Below are positions 50,887-64,000 of a stretch of 64,000 nt of DNA, one piece after another. Numbering within the stretch: the first letter of the stretch is position 1; the number at the start of each line of letters is the position of its first letter. The DNA lies in contig JACVTC010000116.1 of the NCBI GenBank assembly GCA_016946835.1, positions 187,501-251,500 on the forward strand, written 5' to 3'. The notes below the pieces were generated by a model. It ran no database searches. It saw only the letters and a list, made by a program, of their open reading frames with translations, and was not told where the DNA came from. The DNA is from Neocallimastix lanati (nom. inval.) (lineage: Eukaryota; Neocallimastigomycota; Neocallimastigomycetes; Neocallimastigales; Neocallimastigaceae). Made by a program: the position numbers and the translations under genes.

Positions 50887-52750
50887 TTATACATAGTATC
50901 TACCATCTTCCTCACAATATCCATCATCATTAATATACCTATTATCATAATGATATCTACCATCATAATGATATCTACCTTCACTATGATAATTATTTTC
51001 ATTACGATATCTATCTTCATTGATAAAGCGGGTTCTTTCTTCATTTCTTTCATTATTATTTACACGAGGTAAACTTCTATCATAATTACTTTTACGAGAT
51101 AAACTTCTCTTTACAGTTGCGAAGGCATCTGGGAACTTTTGTTTTATGCCTTCATAAGTACTTGGACTCTTTTTCTTCAATAAGAATAAACCAGCACCAG
51201 CTGCTCCAATAGCACCACCACTTATAGCAAGAATACCAATAGTAGTACCTAATTTATTTTCATTTTCCTTATCTTCCTTTTCCTTATTTTCATTTTCCTT
51301 ATTTTCATTTTGAACGGTGGATAATGTTGGAACTGCATTTGGAGCAATTGTAGCTTGTTCAATATTTGGTAAAGTTTTAGCTGGTATATCATTGTTATTT
51401 CCAAATGCAGGTAGAGTTTTAGCTGGTATACCATTATTGTTTCCAAATGCAGGTAGAGTTTTAGCTGGTATACCATTATTGTTTCCAAATGCAGGTAGAG
51501 TTTTAGCATTATTAATTAAACCGGCCTTAGCTGGTAAAGTCTTTGAATTAGTGCCAATATTGAATCCATTTAAAGGTAAAGTTTTAGCATTACTGTTTAA
51601 ACCTGCTTTTGCTGGTAAAGTCTTAGAATTGCTGAAGTAACCTTGATTAGCAGATGGTATAGATTTAGCATTGTTGGAATATCCAGATGGGATTCTTTTA
51701 CTGTTAATGTTACCATAATATCCAGAGTTACCGGAAGAACCGGAGTAACCTGAACGATTGGATGTACCAGAATAAGCTGGAAGAGTTTTTGTTTTACGAA
51801 CAGTTGGAAGATCCTTTGTGGTTTTCTTAGTTACGTAATTAGGTATTTTTCTAGTAGTTGATTTAGCTTTATAAGAAGTAGTTTTCTTTTCTTTGATTTC
51901 ATCATCAAAATAATCACTAATTTTACCAGAAGTTGAGAATTTAGCAGAATTATGACTACTAGAAGCTAAACTTTTTGCATTAGCATCAAATGCAGAAACG
52001 AAAGAATCTTTAGACAAATTATTTTGCTTTGCACTACCACTAACACTATTATAGAATGGACCAGCTAATCTTTCACCTTTTTTTGAATAAATACCCCAAA
52101 TAATCTTACCAGTACCTTTACTATGTTCTCGAAGTTCTCCAAATGCAGTTTTAGATAAATCAAGGTGATATTCAGAGCATGAACTACATGAGTCAACAAC
52201 AACAGCTCTAGCTGTATAATTTCGATAATTAAATTTATGTCAATTAAAATTATTAGATTAATATTTATTATTTTTTAATATATTCTATAATAATGAAGAA
52301 AGCAATAATAATTAATTTAATATTTTTTAATCATTTATACATGCCTAATTTATCTGATCTGCTACCATCAGCCAACATATAAACTGCATAATGACCACAA
52401 TATTCTTCGTAATTAGATAACTTTGTACTCTTTTTTGTTTAATTTCAATTTATTCAATTTAAATTTAATTGTTTTATAAAAAAAATATTATATATATTAT
52501 TAAACATAAAATGCCTTAAAAATATAAAATAATAATAATAATAATTCCATTATATTCTATAAACACTTACTAATGCAGCAAAGTGTGATGGAAGATTATC
52601 ATCATCAAATTGTGGACATGATGGACGTCTTTGAGCTGAACATTCTTCTGGACAACCATAGAAAGTCATTTCATTGTCAGCTTCACCTCCGCTAGCATAT
52701 ACAAATGCAAAAGAGCAAGCTAATAAAGCAATTGAATTAATTAATTTCAT
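50887..52750 (-). CDS. membrane-anchored expansin-like (DPBB) protein, paralog 5, 529 aa
   Basis: Exons 52571-52750, 52345-52429 and 50887-52211. The introns are 141 and 133 bp; the second has a GC donor (GCATGTATAA) where the relatives have GTATGT. The frame is 529 codons. Signal peptide 1-19 (ACSFAFVYA end). The DPBB domain keeps both Cys pairs: FYGCPEECSAQRRPSC, EYCGHYAVYM, RAVVVDSCSSC, YHLDLS, IIWGIYSKKGE, LAGPFY. The stalk is the longest of the family, with SGYSG/NSGYYG repeats and a 14-residue repeat FGNNNGIPAKTLPA about three times, with more distant KTLP copies before it. It then turns into Glu/Asn/Lys (KENENKEKEDKENEN). After the TM helix (GILAISGGAIGAAGAGLFLL) and the conserved SPSTYEGIKQKFPDAF, the tail is extended by a Tyr/Arg/Asn/Asp-rich repeat (EGRYHYDGRYHYDNRY). 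Confidence 0.87.
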
Positions 52751-55700
52751 TTTTTTTTAATATATCTAATATATTATTTAAAGTTGTGAATATCCAAAAA
52801 AAAATAAATAAATAAAATGCGATAATATTTATATATAAGTTGCTTTTTATATATTTTTATATTTATTTTTATTTGACAATTTTTAGAAAAAAAATAAATA
52901 ATTAATCAATAACAATTTATTTTTTTTTCTTTTTTTTTAACTTTTTTATTTTTTTAATTTAAAAAAAAAAAAGTAAAAACTTTTTTAACCCTTATATATA
53001 AAATTTCAAAGAATTGACTTTTTTTCTTTTTCTTTTATTATTCTATTTTTTTTTTAAAAAAAAAAATTTTTTAATACATTAATTAAAAAAAAAACTATAC
53101 ATTTCTTTTAATCATTTAGTCACCATTTACATATATTATTATCATGGCTGTTATATATAAGAAATATATTTTATTAATTTTATAATAAATTAAAACTCTA
53201 AATAAATTGATTTAATACTTATTATTATAAATTAATTATTTTGTGTTACAAATTTCATTTGCAATTTTTATTAATAAAAAATAATATTGTATAACTATTA
53301 TTCAAAATAAATTAAATTTAAAATTAAAAATACAATTTTTTTTTTTAAGAAAAAGAGAATCAAAATATTAAAAGAAATTTAGAATATTATAATTTATTAT
53401 CTATAATATTATAATTGTAAATATCATTTATTATTTATAAACATTTACAATTTCTAATTATTTATCAAAATTATTATATATATATATTTATTTGTTTATT
53501 TTTATTATAAAATATTAAAATATATTTGAAGTATTGATTTCCTTCCCCTTATTTGTTATAAATAATATTTTGTAAAATTATTCATATATCAATATATATT
53601 ATTTAATTTTATTAATAAAAATAAATAATTTTAAAAAAAAAACATTGTATATATATTTTAATATAATATTACAATATGAAAGGTGAACTGATTATATGAA
53701 TTAATAAATAATAAATATTACTCTGTTTGAATAGGTAATTAATAATTTCACATATTACAAAATTGAATAATATTTTATTATTTATTAATTACCTATTCAA
53801 ATATAGTATAAGTTTTTAATAATAACTTAAACTCTTTTTGATAACTATTTTTTCTTAAAAAAGGAAACCATCATTATCATTATTCATAATAATAATAATT
53901 AATAATAGTAATTATTATTATTATTATTATTATTATTATTGGTTTATAATCGTAAATTTATATATATCTAATAAATTATATTATAACAAATATTTATTAT
54001 CTCAATTGAAAAATATATAATTCCATATCAATTAAATAATGCAGAAAAAAAAAACTCCATAATATCATATGAATATATATAATTATAAAATTGAATATTA
54101 TTTGAATGGCATGGTCATCAAAAAAAAAAACTTCTAATGAATATCTTATATATTTATGAAATTGTGCTTTTATGGATTATGGGCTATATTAGTATAGATA
54201 TTTAACATTTATTTTTAAATATTAATAGTAAACGATTTTTATTTATAAAAAAAAAAGTATTATTTATATATTAAAAAAAAAAAACTTTTAATGAAGTTTA
54301 TTTTATTTAATTTTTATTCTTTTATTTTCTATTCTTCTATTTATTATTATTATATACGAATGAATAAATTTTATGTATATAATTAAAAAAAATTTTTTTT
54401 ATAGATTATTTAAATATAATCTTTTACATGCATAATTAAAGTATCAACTCATTAAAAATGAAAAAAATTATACATAAAAAATGATCACAAGCCATGCTAA
54501 AATTTTTTATGAAAATTTTTAAAATTATTATTAAAAAAAAAAAGTGAGAATAGATTTAAATTAATTTCAGATATATAAATAATTAAAAAATGCATTAGAA
54601 ACTGAAGTAACGTTACCTTTCAGTTTGTATAATCATAAAAAGGATATTATTAAAGTTTAGAGTATAAATTTTGAATTGTAATAAAAAGATAAACATAATA
54701 TTTATTAATAATTATTTTATAAAAAAAAAAAAGCTTCTGTTACACTAGTACTAATATTATTTTTTAAGGATTTTTTCCAAAATTTAGATAAAATTTTTTA
54801 TAAAAAATATATTAATATTTTACTATTTATTAAATTATATAAATCATGTAGTATAATTAAATTCGTACAAAACCTTATTTATTATGAAAATTTTCTATTT
54901 TACATTTTTACATTTTATTTAATTATATTAAAAACAGATTTTTATAGAAAACTTTAATAATTAAAATATGATATATATATTATGTATTTTAATTATTATT
55001 TAAAATCTATTAATTCATTTTTTATTTTTTTACATTTTTATATATTACTTCATTTATTTATTATATATTATTAATTTATTGTTTTTATATTTATAATTAT
55101 TTATTTATTTAAAGATAGATATAGATAGTAAAATTCTATTTTTTATTTTTACTGTTCAAATTAATATTTTTTTTTTTACTTGGGTATATAGTAACAGTTA
55201 TCTAAAGGAAAAGACTTTATGATTATTAAGTTATTAATTAATTAGATGGAGATTAATAGTATTCTTTTTTTTACAATAAATAAAAATAATATGTATTATT
55301 TTTATATTTTTAAAATGAATATTTAATGAAATTTAAAAATTTTACAAATAACTTTATTCATAATAGAAATATAATTTTTTATGTTTAGTTATACAATTTT
55401 TTAATGTGTAATATATATTTTAGATAAATATATATTTAATATATTGAAGTATAATTTATAATAAACCAAATAGTCTAAATATCAATAAAAAAAAAAACAA
55501 ACATCAAATAGTAAAAAAGAAATAATTTAAAATGATCCAGGAACCTTATGTTAGTCCCGAATTTTAACATAATAATTATATTTTCTTAGTTAATTTATAA
55601 TTAATATAACTTTTGATTAGCTTATATTATACATTTATACACTTAAATAAATTTTTAATATAATTAAATATAATATTAATTATATTTAATTTAATATTAA

Positions 55701-55829
55701 AATTTTATTTAGCTAAATAGTTTTTATACATTTAAAAATAATAATAATTTATTTAATTATTCATTTAATCATTAAATTTAATTAGTTTTTATTTAAATTA
55801 AATTATGAACTAAAATATTACTTCGTACT
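52751..55829. other. AT-rich intergenic DNA
   Basis: No gene in 3 kb. It includes the inverted repeat listed at 53726-53801, an ATT run (53909-53940), and otherwise A/T runs. Confidence 0.6.
53726..53801. repeat. inverted repeat, 20-bp arms, 36-bp loop
   Basis: TTTGAATAGGTAATTAATAA (53726-53745) and its exact complement TTATTAATTACCTATTCAAA (53782-53801). The arms contain GGTAATTA and so are not simple A/T complementarity. Confidence 0.85.
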
Positions 55830-58080
55830 TTATTATGTATTTAGTGTTTTACTACGTATTCTGTATTTTAACATGAACTCAGTATTTTAACATGTATTCT
55901 GCATTTTATTAATCATGAATTTTTCATTTTTAATGTATTATTTTTCATTTTATATTTTTATGTAAAATTCAAGATAATGGAACAAAATAGATGAATTATA
56001 TTTTTTATAATTGAAATATTTTTTATTATTTTATTCTTTTATTTTCAATCATTAAATTAAAATAGAAAATCGATTAATTAAGGTTTTTCTAATTACTTCT
56101 TGGAAGTAATCTGTTTTACTTAATTAACGCATTGATCGATATGGATAGAATATCAATCAAAAATTTATCCGGGTTTTTCATCTAATTTTTTCCAAGATAA
56201 GAGAATAGATTAGAAACTCATTTTATATTTAATCTTATTTTCACTAAAAGTATAAATAAGACTCTTTAGTTATCTTTAAGAAATCAAGAATTATTATTGT
56301 AACAATTATAATATAATAATTAAAATTTAACATTTTTACAAGTAAAACAAATTATTTTAATAAATCAAATTTTATAATCAAATCTTTTCTTTTGCAATTT
56401 TGGTGATTTGATTGTTATATTTCGTTATAATAAACTCAATAATTAGAAAGAATCATAAATAAAAATGATTATTTATTTCTAAACCTTTAATATTAGCAGT
56501 TAGAGCTAAGATTAATGATTAATAATTCAATTTTTAATTTTATAATTAAATTATTACATTTTTGTTAAAGAATGTATTAAATAAAGTAAATTATGCTAAA
56601 ATTGTATTTTAGGAATTATTTTCTCCTTTTTTATTCTTGGAAACTTCCTATATTCTTTAATTGTTCTTATCTTAATATTAAAATATTTTAATTCTTTAAA
56701 AATTCTTAATTGAAAATATTATATATTTTATTAAAAATGTAATTTTTTATTAATAATAATATATTATAATGTACTAATCAATATCAAATTATTTTGATAA
56801 ATAATAAGTTAAAAAAACTAGAAATTCTATCAATTAATAAAATTTTGGTTAAACTTTGTCCTAAAATTTCCTTACTCTAATGATTACATCCATTGGAAGG
56901 GTAAATGGTTCCTATTCAGATTCTCTTGGTCAATGGAGATATATGTAGGAATGTTAATGTTAGGGGATACAGCCCCAGACAGATGTATAAGACGTGTGGA
57001 GGGGCGATGCTGTACTAGTATGTCAGTATATCACACTTTACAGTTATATCTGTTATAGTCATGATGGGAGATGGTTACTCATTATGTGTGTGTCTAAATT
57101 ATTTTTTTTATCCTAAAATTAAATAAAATGAATTCACTCTAAAATCTAATGTTTAGGAAATTATAAAATAAAATTTAATTAAATCAAAATAAATAAAAAA
57201 AGAATATAATAATAAATTAATTAATCTTTAATTATTTTAATTAAAATTATAATAAATTAATAATATTCTTTTTATATAATAATATTTAAATAAACAAAAT
57301 AATAAATAATTAAAATAATTTAAAAACCGATTTTTAAACAAACAAAAAATAAAAACTAAAAATTTAATAATTAAATCAAAAACTAGAAGAGCAAATAAGA
57401 AACCTTAAAACCGACCTAGCTAAGGAACAAACAGGCAAAACCATTTTTTTACAATAAAGTCTCGCAACACAACCAAGAACTCGAGAAGTCATACAATGAG
57501 GTAATACAACGTTTTACAATATTGGAGGAAATGATCAATAATCTCAACCAAATTGTAAATAGACACAAAAACTCTATAATCGACCTAACCAATTATCATA
57601 AAAATATCATCTGATGTTATAAGATGTTGTCTTGGTAATAACAAATATCAGTATGGGCCAAAAGTAGACTTATTTAAAGACTTATTATTTCAGTCTAACA
57701 TTTTAAGGTGGCTCAAAGGATTGTTAAACAGTGGTCTGAGAAAAAATAAAAAATTGAGTAGAATAAACCCTACTACATAAATTAGGTCTTCTCCTAATTT
57801 CAAGGAGTTTTGAGTGACAATTTAAATAACGTACAATTTTTTGACGTTACTCCTGAACATCTCAAAGTAAGATTACTCAGCGATGTGATTTCTTTTAATA
57901 AAGATGAATATCAAAAGCAATATGATGAAGAGGAAACGGCCCAAACCTTTACTGAAGATGACTTAGAATTAGAAGCAATACTAGTACAAACCGAAATGAT
58001 CTATAAAACTCATCCTATTAAATTTTGATCATTTTGATCTTCCTAAATTGTCGAATAATCAGCATTTGTAAATATTTATA
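55830..58080 (+). mobile_element. possible fossil retroelement region, broken, family uncertain
   Basis: Composition rises above the background in blocks at 56040-56290, 56870-57100 and 57370-58060. The first block has a TATA-like TATAAATAAGACTC (about 56249) and the look of a long-terminal-repeat promoter; the last holds plus-strand coding pieces with coiled-coil-like Glu/Leu/Lys composition. The end piece (57810-58028) is 72 codons, acidic, ending in KTHPIKF; it has no ATG near its start and an upstream in-frame stop, so it is an internal fragment. The region is broken in several places and no enzymatic domain was recognised. An LTR-type relic is my best guess; a dead host gene is the alternative. 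Confidence 0.3.
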
Positions 58081-59959
<1,879 letters not shown>

Positions 59960-62643
59960 TCATATGAATATTTTTTTCTCATGTATATATTCAGTTATAT
60001 CAGAATTGAGTGTTTGACTTGAATTTCCTTTCTCATCAAATTGAAAATCAAATATTTTATTTGATAAACTTGTATATGCAGCTTTTTCATTACTGAATAT
60101 GTTAGTTGAAAAATAGCTTACTCCATTATTATAAAAAAGTTCATTTTTTTTATCATTATTTGTAAGAATATATCCATAATAACTATCTTTATCGATTGTG
60201 GGAATAAATATTGATATAATTCTTATTCCGTAAATACATATATATTTAGAAATTGTAAAGATAAAAGTAATCGTTATTAACAATGTATTATAAGCAATAT
60301 AATTTTTTATTAAGATCATACTGAATATGTGATATAAAACAATGGAAAAAGCGTCTACTGATACTGCGGTGACGAAAAACTTTTTTTCAAAATTCTTTTC
60401 CCTTGATTTCCATTCTTTAATAACTAAATATATAATTAAAATTATACAAACAATTTCATAACAAGCTACACTGAATATTAACATTTTTCCAAAGAATCTT
60501 CTCATTTCACATTTATGAAAATTTTCTCCATTAATAATAACAAAACTTCTAATATCATATGGTATTAATCCTAATAATAAAACTAAAAATAAATCACCCA
60601 TCATGATAATTATAAAAAATCTAAATTTATAGTTTTTCACAAATAATGATATTGCATTTGGTTTTGGGTAATCTGAAATTAATCTATATAAAATAGGTGT
60701 CACACTACAAACAAAACCAACTGATATAAAAGATCTCCTCAAATGACATTTAAAAGATGATGCTTCCCCATAAAACGTCAAAATAGAACTTAGTAATATT
60801 ATACATCCAAGTATAGATATTAACCAAAAATCTTTTTCAAAAAGTATAAATGTGTCTTGATATTTTTTATTATATAAAAATAATATTGATAAAATCATAA
60901 TAAATAAGACTAAACAAAATACGATACAGGTAATTAATCCTAATAATGAATCATTTGGATTAAGTGATAAATGATAAAATTTCGTTAAATCTACTATATC
61001 CTTTATTACTTCATTTATAGTTTTATTTCCTTTGATAAATTCAAATACTAATGATCTATATTTTTTCGAATAATAACTAATATCATATGTTTTTTCACAA
61101 TCAAAATCCATAACTGAAAAAGGTTGTACACTTTTGATTAAATTACAATTTACAAATTCACACACTTCTGGGTCGTCATATAATTCAATTATAGGTGAAA
61201 ATATTTCTTCATTAATAAGAAATTTTTTATGTGTTTCTGTAGATGAAATATATTTCATTGCTTCAATTGCAGCATTTTTTTCCTCTTTGCTCGTGTATTT
61301 ATTAACAGCAATATTGTATGTACTTATTACCGAACCGCTTATACCTTTTTTTCCACCAGGTAAGGCTGACGCCGTGTATAATGAAGTGTAATATTTTGAA
61401 TACCAATATTTAATAAATATTGAATTTCCCGTTATAAAATTATTAAATAATAAATCTTCATTTGAATACCACTCCGAACCAACTTTTTAACAATTAATTA
61501 AATAATTAAGTAATTAATTAATTAATAAGTTAATTAATTAATTATTTATTTATTAATTTACTTATAAACTATCTTGTTTACCTGATGACCCGCTATTTAT
61601 AAATTTTTTTAGAGTTTCAAGTCCTAAAATCGTTTCTTTGCTTTCTAATTCTGGGTGAGGAGAATTCAATTTCTTTCTAAAGGAATTAATAAATTCATAT
61701 ATTATCAACTCACCCTCTTCACTATCTAAAATTATTTTCCATATATATATATTTTTTTAATATAAATTTAAAATTAATTCTAATTATTCTATTTTATTAT
61801 TTTTTATTGTTTAATATACTATATATTTTGTATTATAATATACCATCAAATAACCCATTATAATTTATTAAATCTGTATTATTAAGATTTCTTTCTTTTT
61901 CTAAGATAAATTTACTTGTTCGTAGTAATTCATCCCATGTTTTTGGAATATTTTTATTATATTTTTCTAAAAGTTCATTATTTGAATATAATACATCTAT
62001 ACTTATTGTTACAGGCTAAATTATATATTTGAAAAAAAAAAATAATTAACATATAATCAAATGTACTGTAGGATTTAATTTATATATTAATAATATTAAT
62101 TTTTATTATCTATAATTACCAGTCCAATTATTTTATTTTTATAAGTACACGCTTTAGTAATAATTTCTCTATCGTATTTTTTAAGATAATCCTTTGAAAA
62201 ATAATCATCTAGTACTAAAAAATGTTGTCCATATCTTTTTGAATATATTCCATAATAAAAATAAAGATCATATTTTTTTGATTTTTTATTAATTAATGTA
62301 TCCATTAATGATCCAAAATCATCGATACCCAGTGTTGAATTATCTGATGTTAAAATAGTTAATATTAAATTAATATTTAAGTCATTTTTTTTAGAATATT
62401 TATTAAATTCACTGACTAATGAATTGTAGTATTTAATTTCATCTGGATACACGATAGCCAAACCATTTATATTAATTAATTTTGTATAATCTATATATAT
62501 TATGAAAATAGACAAATTTATTATTTATTTTTATTAATGGTAAATATTATATTTATTAATATATATGTATATACTAAAATTTTACATTTATTTATAATAT
62601 TTAGAAAACATAATATAAAAATGTATAAATATTTATACATCAT
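59960..62643 (-). CDS. solute-binding-protein-like / class C GPCR-like 7TM receptor, 755 aa
   Basis: Five exons join in frame: 62586-62643, 62120-62490, 61844-62015, 61582-61725 and 59960-61482 (introns 95-118 bp, GT-AG, donors GTAAAA, GTAATT, GTATAT, GTAAAC). The start exon encodes a hydrophobic leader (MMYKYLYIFILCFLN) and its phase fits exon 2. Residues about 25-400 resemble a type 2 periplasmic binding protein: NGLAIVYPDEIKYYNSLV, TISIDVLYSNNELLEKYN, PKTWDELLRTSK, LPGGKKGISGSV, YISSTETHKKFL. A Cys-rich junction (VCEFVNC) leads to seven membrane helices (about 429-673). The Cys at about 494 (FKCHLRR) and about 573 (HKCEMRR) fit the TM3-ECL2 disulfide of class C GPCRs. The tail is about 80 residues, polar. 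Likely a plasma-membrane sensor of a small solute or sugar; the ligand is unknown. Transcribed divergently from the gene at 63647. Confidence 0.88.
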
Positions 62644-62724
62644 AATGATAATATAAATTTTTTATAATATTGATGTAAGTATATGCATAAATATAATTTT
62701 TTAATTATTTTTTAATTGTCGATA

Positions 62725-62755
<31 letters not shown>

Positions 62756-63646
62756 GATATTTTTTTTTTAAAATTTCATATTATTTTTTAATTTTTTTTT
62801 TTAAAAAATTTCATAATTTTTTTAATTTTTTTTATTTTTTTTTATTCTCGTTTATTTATTTAATATTTTTTTTTTTTTTTGTATTTTTATAATTATTTAA
62901 TATTTTTATTTTTATTGAATAAAATAATTTTTTTTTAAAAAAAAATTATTTTATTCAATAAAAATATACTTATTTATATAGAAATTTGATATTAAATAAT
63001 ATAATTATATATTAAAACTTTAAGATATATTAATAATTACGTATAAATTATCTAAAAAGTTTTTTTATCCAATTTAAATAAATAATAACAATGTTGAATT
63101 TTATAAATATTTATAAAAAAATATTATTTAATATATAAATTTAATTCAATAAATAAAAAGGAAAAATAATTATAAAACAAAAAAAAAATTAGCAGAATAT
63201 ATAAATAAAACTAAACAAAATAAAGATGATAAAGATGAAAATGATAAAAATGATAAAAATGATTCATTTCAAACCTTATTATGTATATAAATTCTACAAT
63301 TTACAAGTATTGTTAAATTAAAAATTTTCCTTATAATAATAATAAAAACACTATTTTTAATATTTATATTATTATTAAATATTTAATAAATAATAATAAA
63401 TTATTTTATATTTATTATTTAGAATATTTATATATAAAATTTAAAACTACTAATATTTAATATTTATAATATTATTTACTATTTTATTATTAATTTAATA
63501 TTTTTTTATTTAATATATTTTTTATTAAAATTAAAATATTTTGTGGATTTATATTCTTAATTCATAAATAAACTATAATTATCAATTAAGATACATATAA
63601 CATTTTTTATAATTTTTATTTTATCAAAATTGAATAATAAAATAAG
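62644..63646. promoter_or_regulatory. divergent intergenic region between receptor and hydrolase genes
   Basis: One kilobase of very AT-rich DNA that must hold the promoters of both flanking genes. Poly-T at about 62728-62750 and the 60-bp palindrome at 62907-62966 are its main marks. A short GAT-rich patch (63223-63265, AAAGATGATAAAGATG and AATGATAAAAATGAT) reads as Lys/Asp codons and may be a scrap of coding DNA. No specific binding site was recognised. Confidence 0.45.
62907..62966. repeat. perfect 60-bp palindrome
   Basis: Arms of 30 bp (TTTATTTTTATTGAATAAAA and onward) meet at T9/A9 without spacer. They contain the word TATTGAATAAAATAA and its complement. It lies midway in a divergent promoter region. 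Confidence 0.85.
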
Positions 63647-64000
63647 ATGTTTTCATTACCGACAAAATTAGTTGGCAGTAAGCTTTCAAGTAGTATTTTA
63701 CCAACTGGAATTGCATTAAAGGGATATAATTTATTAACAAATATAAAATATTCATTTTTATCTAAAACAAATTCTTTTAAATTGCAAACTTCCCCTTTAC
63801 GATATTACATGAATATCAAATGTTATAATGGTATGCTAAATAGTTTATCTTTAAAAAAATCTAGTATCCGTTTTTATGGAAATTCTCCAGAAAAAAAAGA
63901 AAATGCAAAATCAAATTTACGAATTCAAATTATTCCTGCTGGACCATTGAGTGTTAATTGTTGTATAATTAATGATGAAAAATCTAAAGAAGTATATATA
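63647..64000 (+). CDS. metallo-beta-lactamase-fold hydrolase (glyoxalase II-like), 5' part
   Basis: ATG at 63647 opens 118 codons that run off the window. Residues 1-85 are basic, Ser-rich and lack acidic residues (MFSLPTKLVGSKLSSSILP, later SSIRFYGNSPEKK), as expected of a mitochondrial or hydrogenosomal presequence. From about residue 97 the frame reads LRIQIIPAGPLSVNCCIIND, which is the first strand pair of the metallo-beta-lactamase fold as in hydroxyacylglutathione hydrolases (AGPL-VN-YI--D). The zinc-binding HxHxDH motif would lie beyond the window. The exact substrate (glutathione thioester or other) cannot be told from this part. Confidence 0.75.
   Translation, partial: MFSLPTKLVGSKLSSSILPTGIALKGYNLLTNIKYSFLSKTNSFKLQTSPLRYYMNIKCYNGMLNSLSLKKSSIRFYGNSPEKKENAKSNLRIQIIPAGPLSVNCCIINDEKSKEVYI

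Noticed and set aside
51317-51640. 107-codon plus-strand frame with LLFPNAGRVLAGI repeats
   Set aside because: Antisense reading of the paralog 5 stalk repeats, which lie in the spliced minus-strand gene.

Overview
The window is extremely AT-rich eukaryotic DNA. It has long A/T homopolymers, AAT/ATT and TTTA microsatellites, short spliced genes (introns about 95-230 bp) and many broken non-LTR retrotransposons. The gene content fits an anaerobic gut fungus (Neocallimastigomycota). The pointers are a solute-binding-protein/7TM receptor fusion of the kind common in that group, secreted expansin-like proteins, and the base composition. This assignment is an inference.

Main content: five paralogous genes lie on the minus strand at 16.2-17.7, 30.3-31.7, 36.8-38.2, 42.3-43.7 and 50.9-52.8 kb. 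All share one plan: signal peptide, a double-psi beta-barrel (expansin/RlpA/Barwin-like) domain split by two introns at identical positions, a Ser/Thr/Pro/Asn-rich stalk with repeats private to each copy, one Gly-rich transmembrane helix, and a conserved basic cytoplasmic tail (core P-NTYE, QKFP, AF, VKR). They look like membrane-anchored expansin-like proteins. Copy 4 carries an in-frame TGA at codon 21 and is probably a pseudogene. Copy 5 uses a GC-AG intron.

Between the paralogs, LINE fragments fill 12-15.5, 21-29.3, 33.9-35.6, 38.9-39.1, 41 and 45.6-49.7 kb, nearly all with their poly(A) side to the left (minus strand). At least three 3'-end families are visible, several insertions are nested, and exact target-site duplications can be read for some. 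No copy shows an intact reverse transcriptase core.

Left part (1-12 kb): mostly empty AT-rich DNA, a decayed Mutator-like (MULE) transposase, a small hydrophobic-protein gene (68 aa) with a possible broken relative, and two arrays of one minisatellite in opposite orientation. A pair of roughly 280-bp inverted-repeat elements rich in TTTCGCCA lies at 23.6 and 26.0 kb.

Right part (53-64 kb): empty AT-rich DNA, a compositionally distinct decayed coding island at 56-58 kb, a five-exon receptor gene (755 aa, minus strand), and, divergent from it, the first 118 codons of a metallo-beta-lactamase-fold hydrolase running off the window end.
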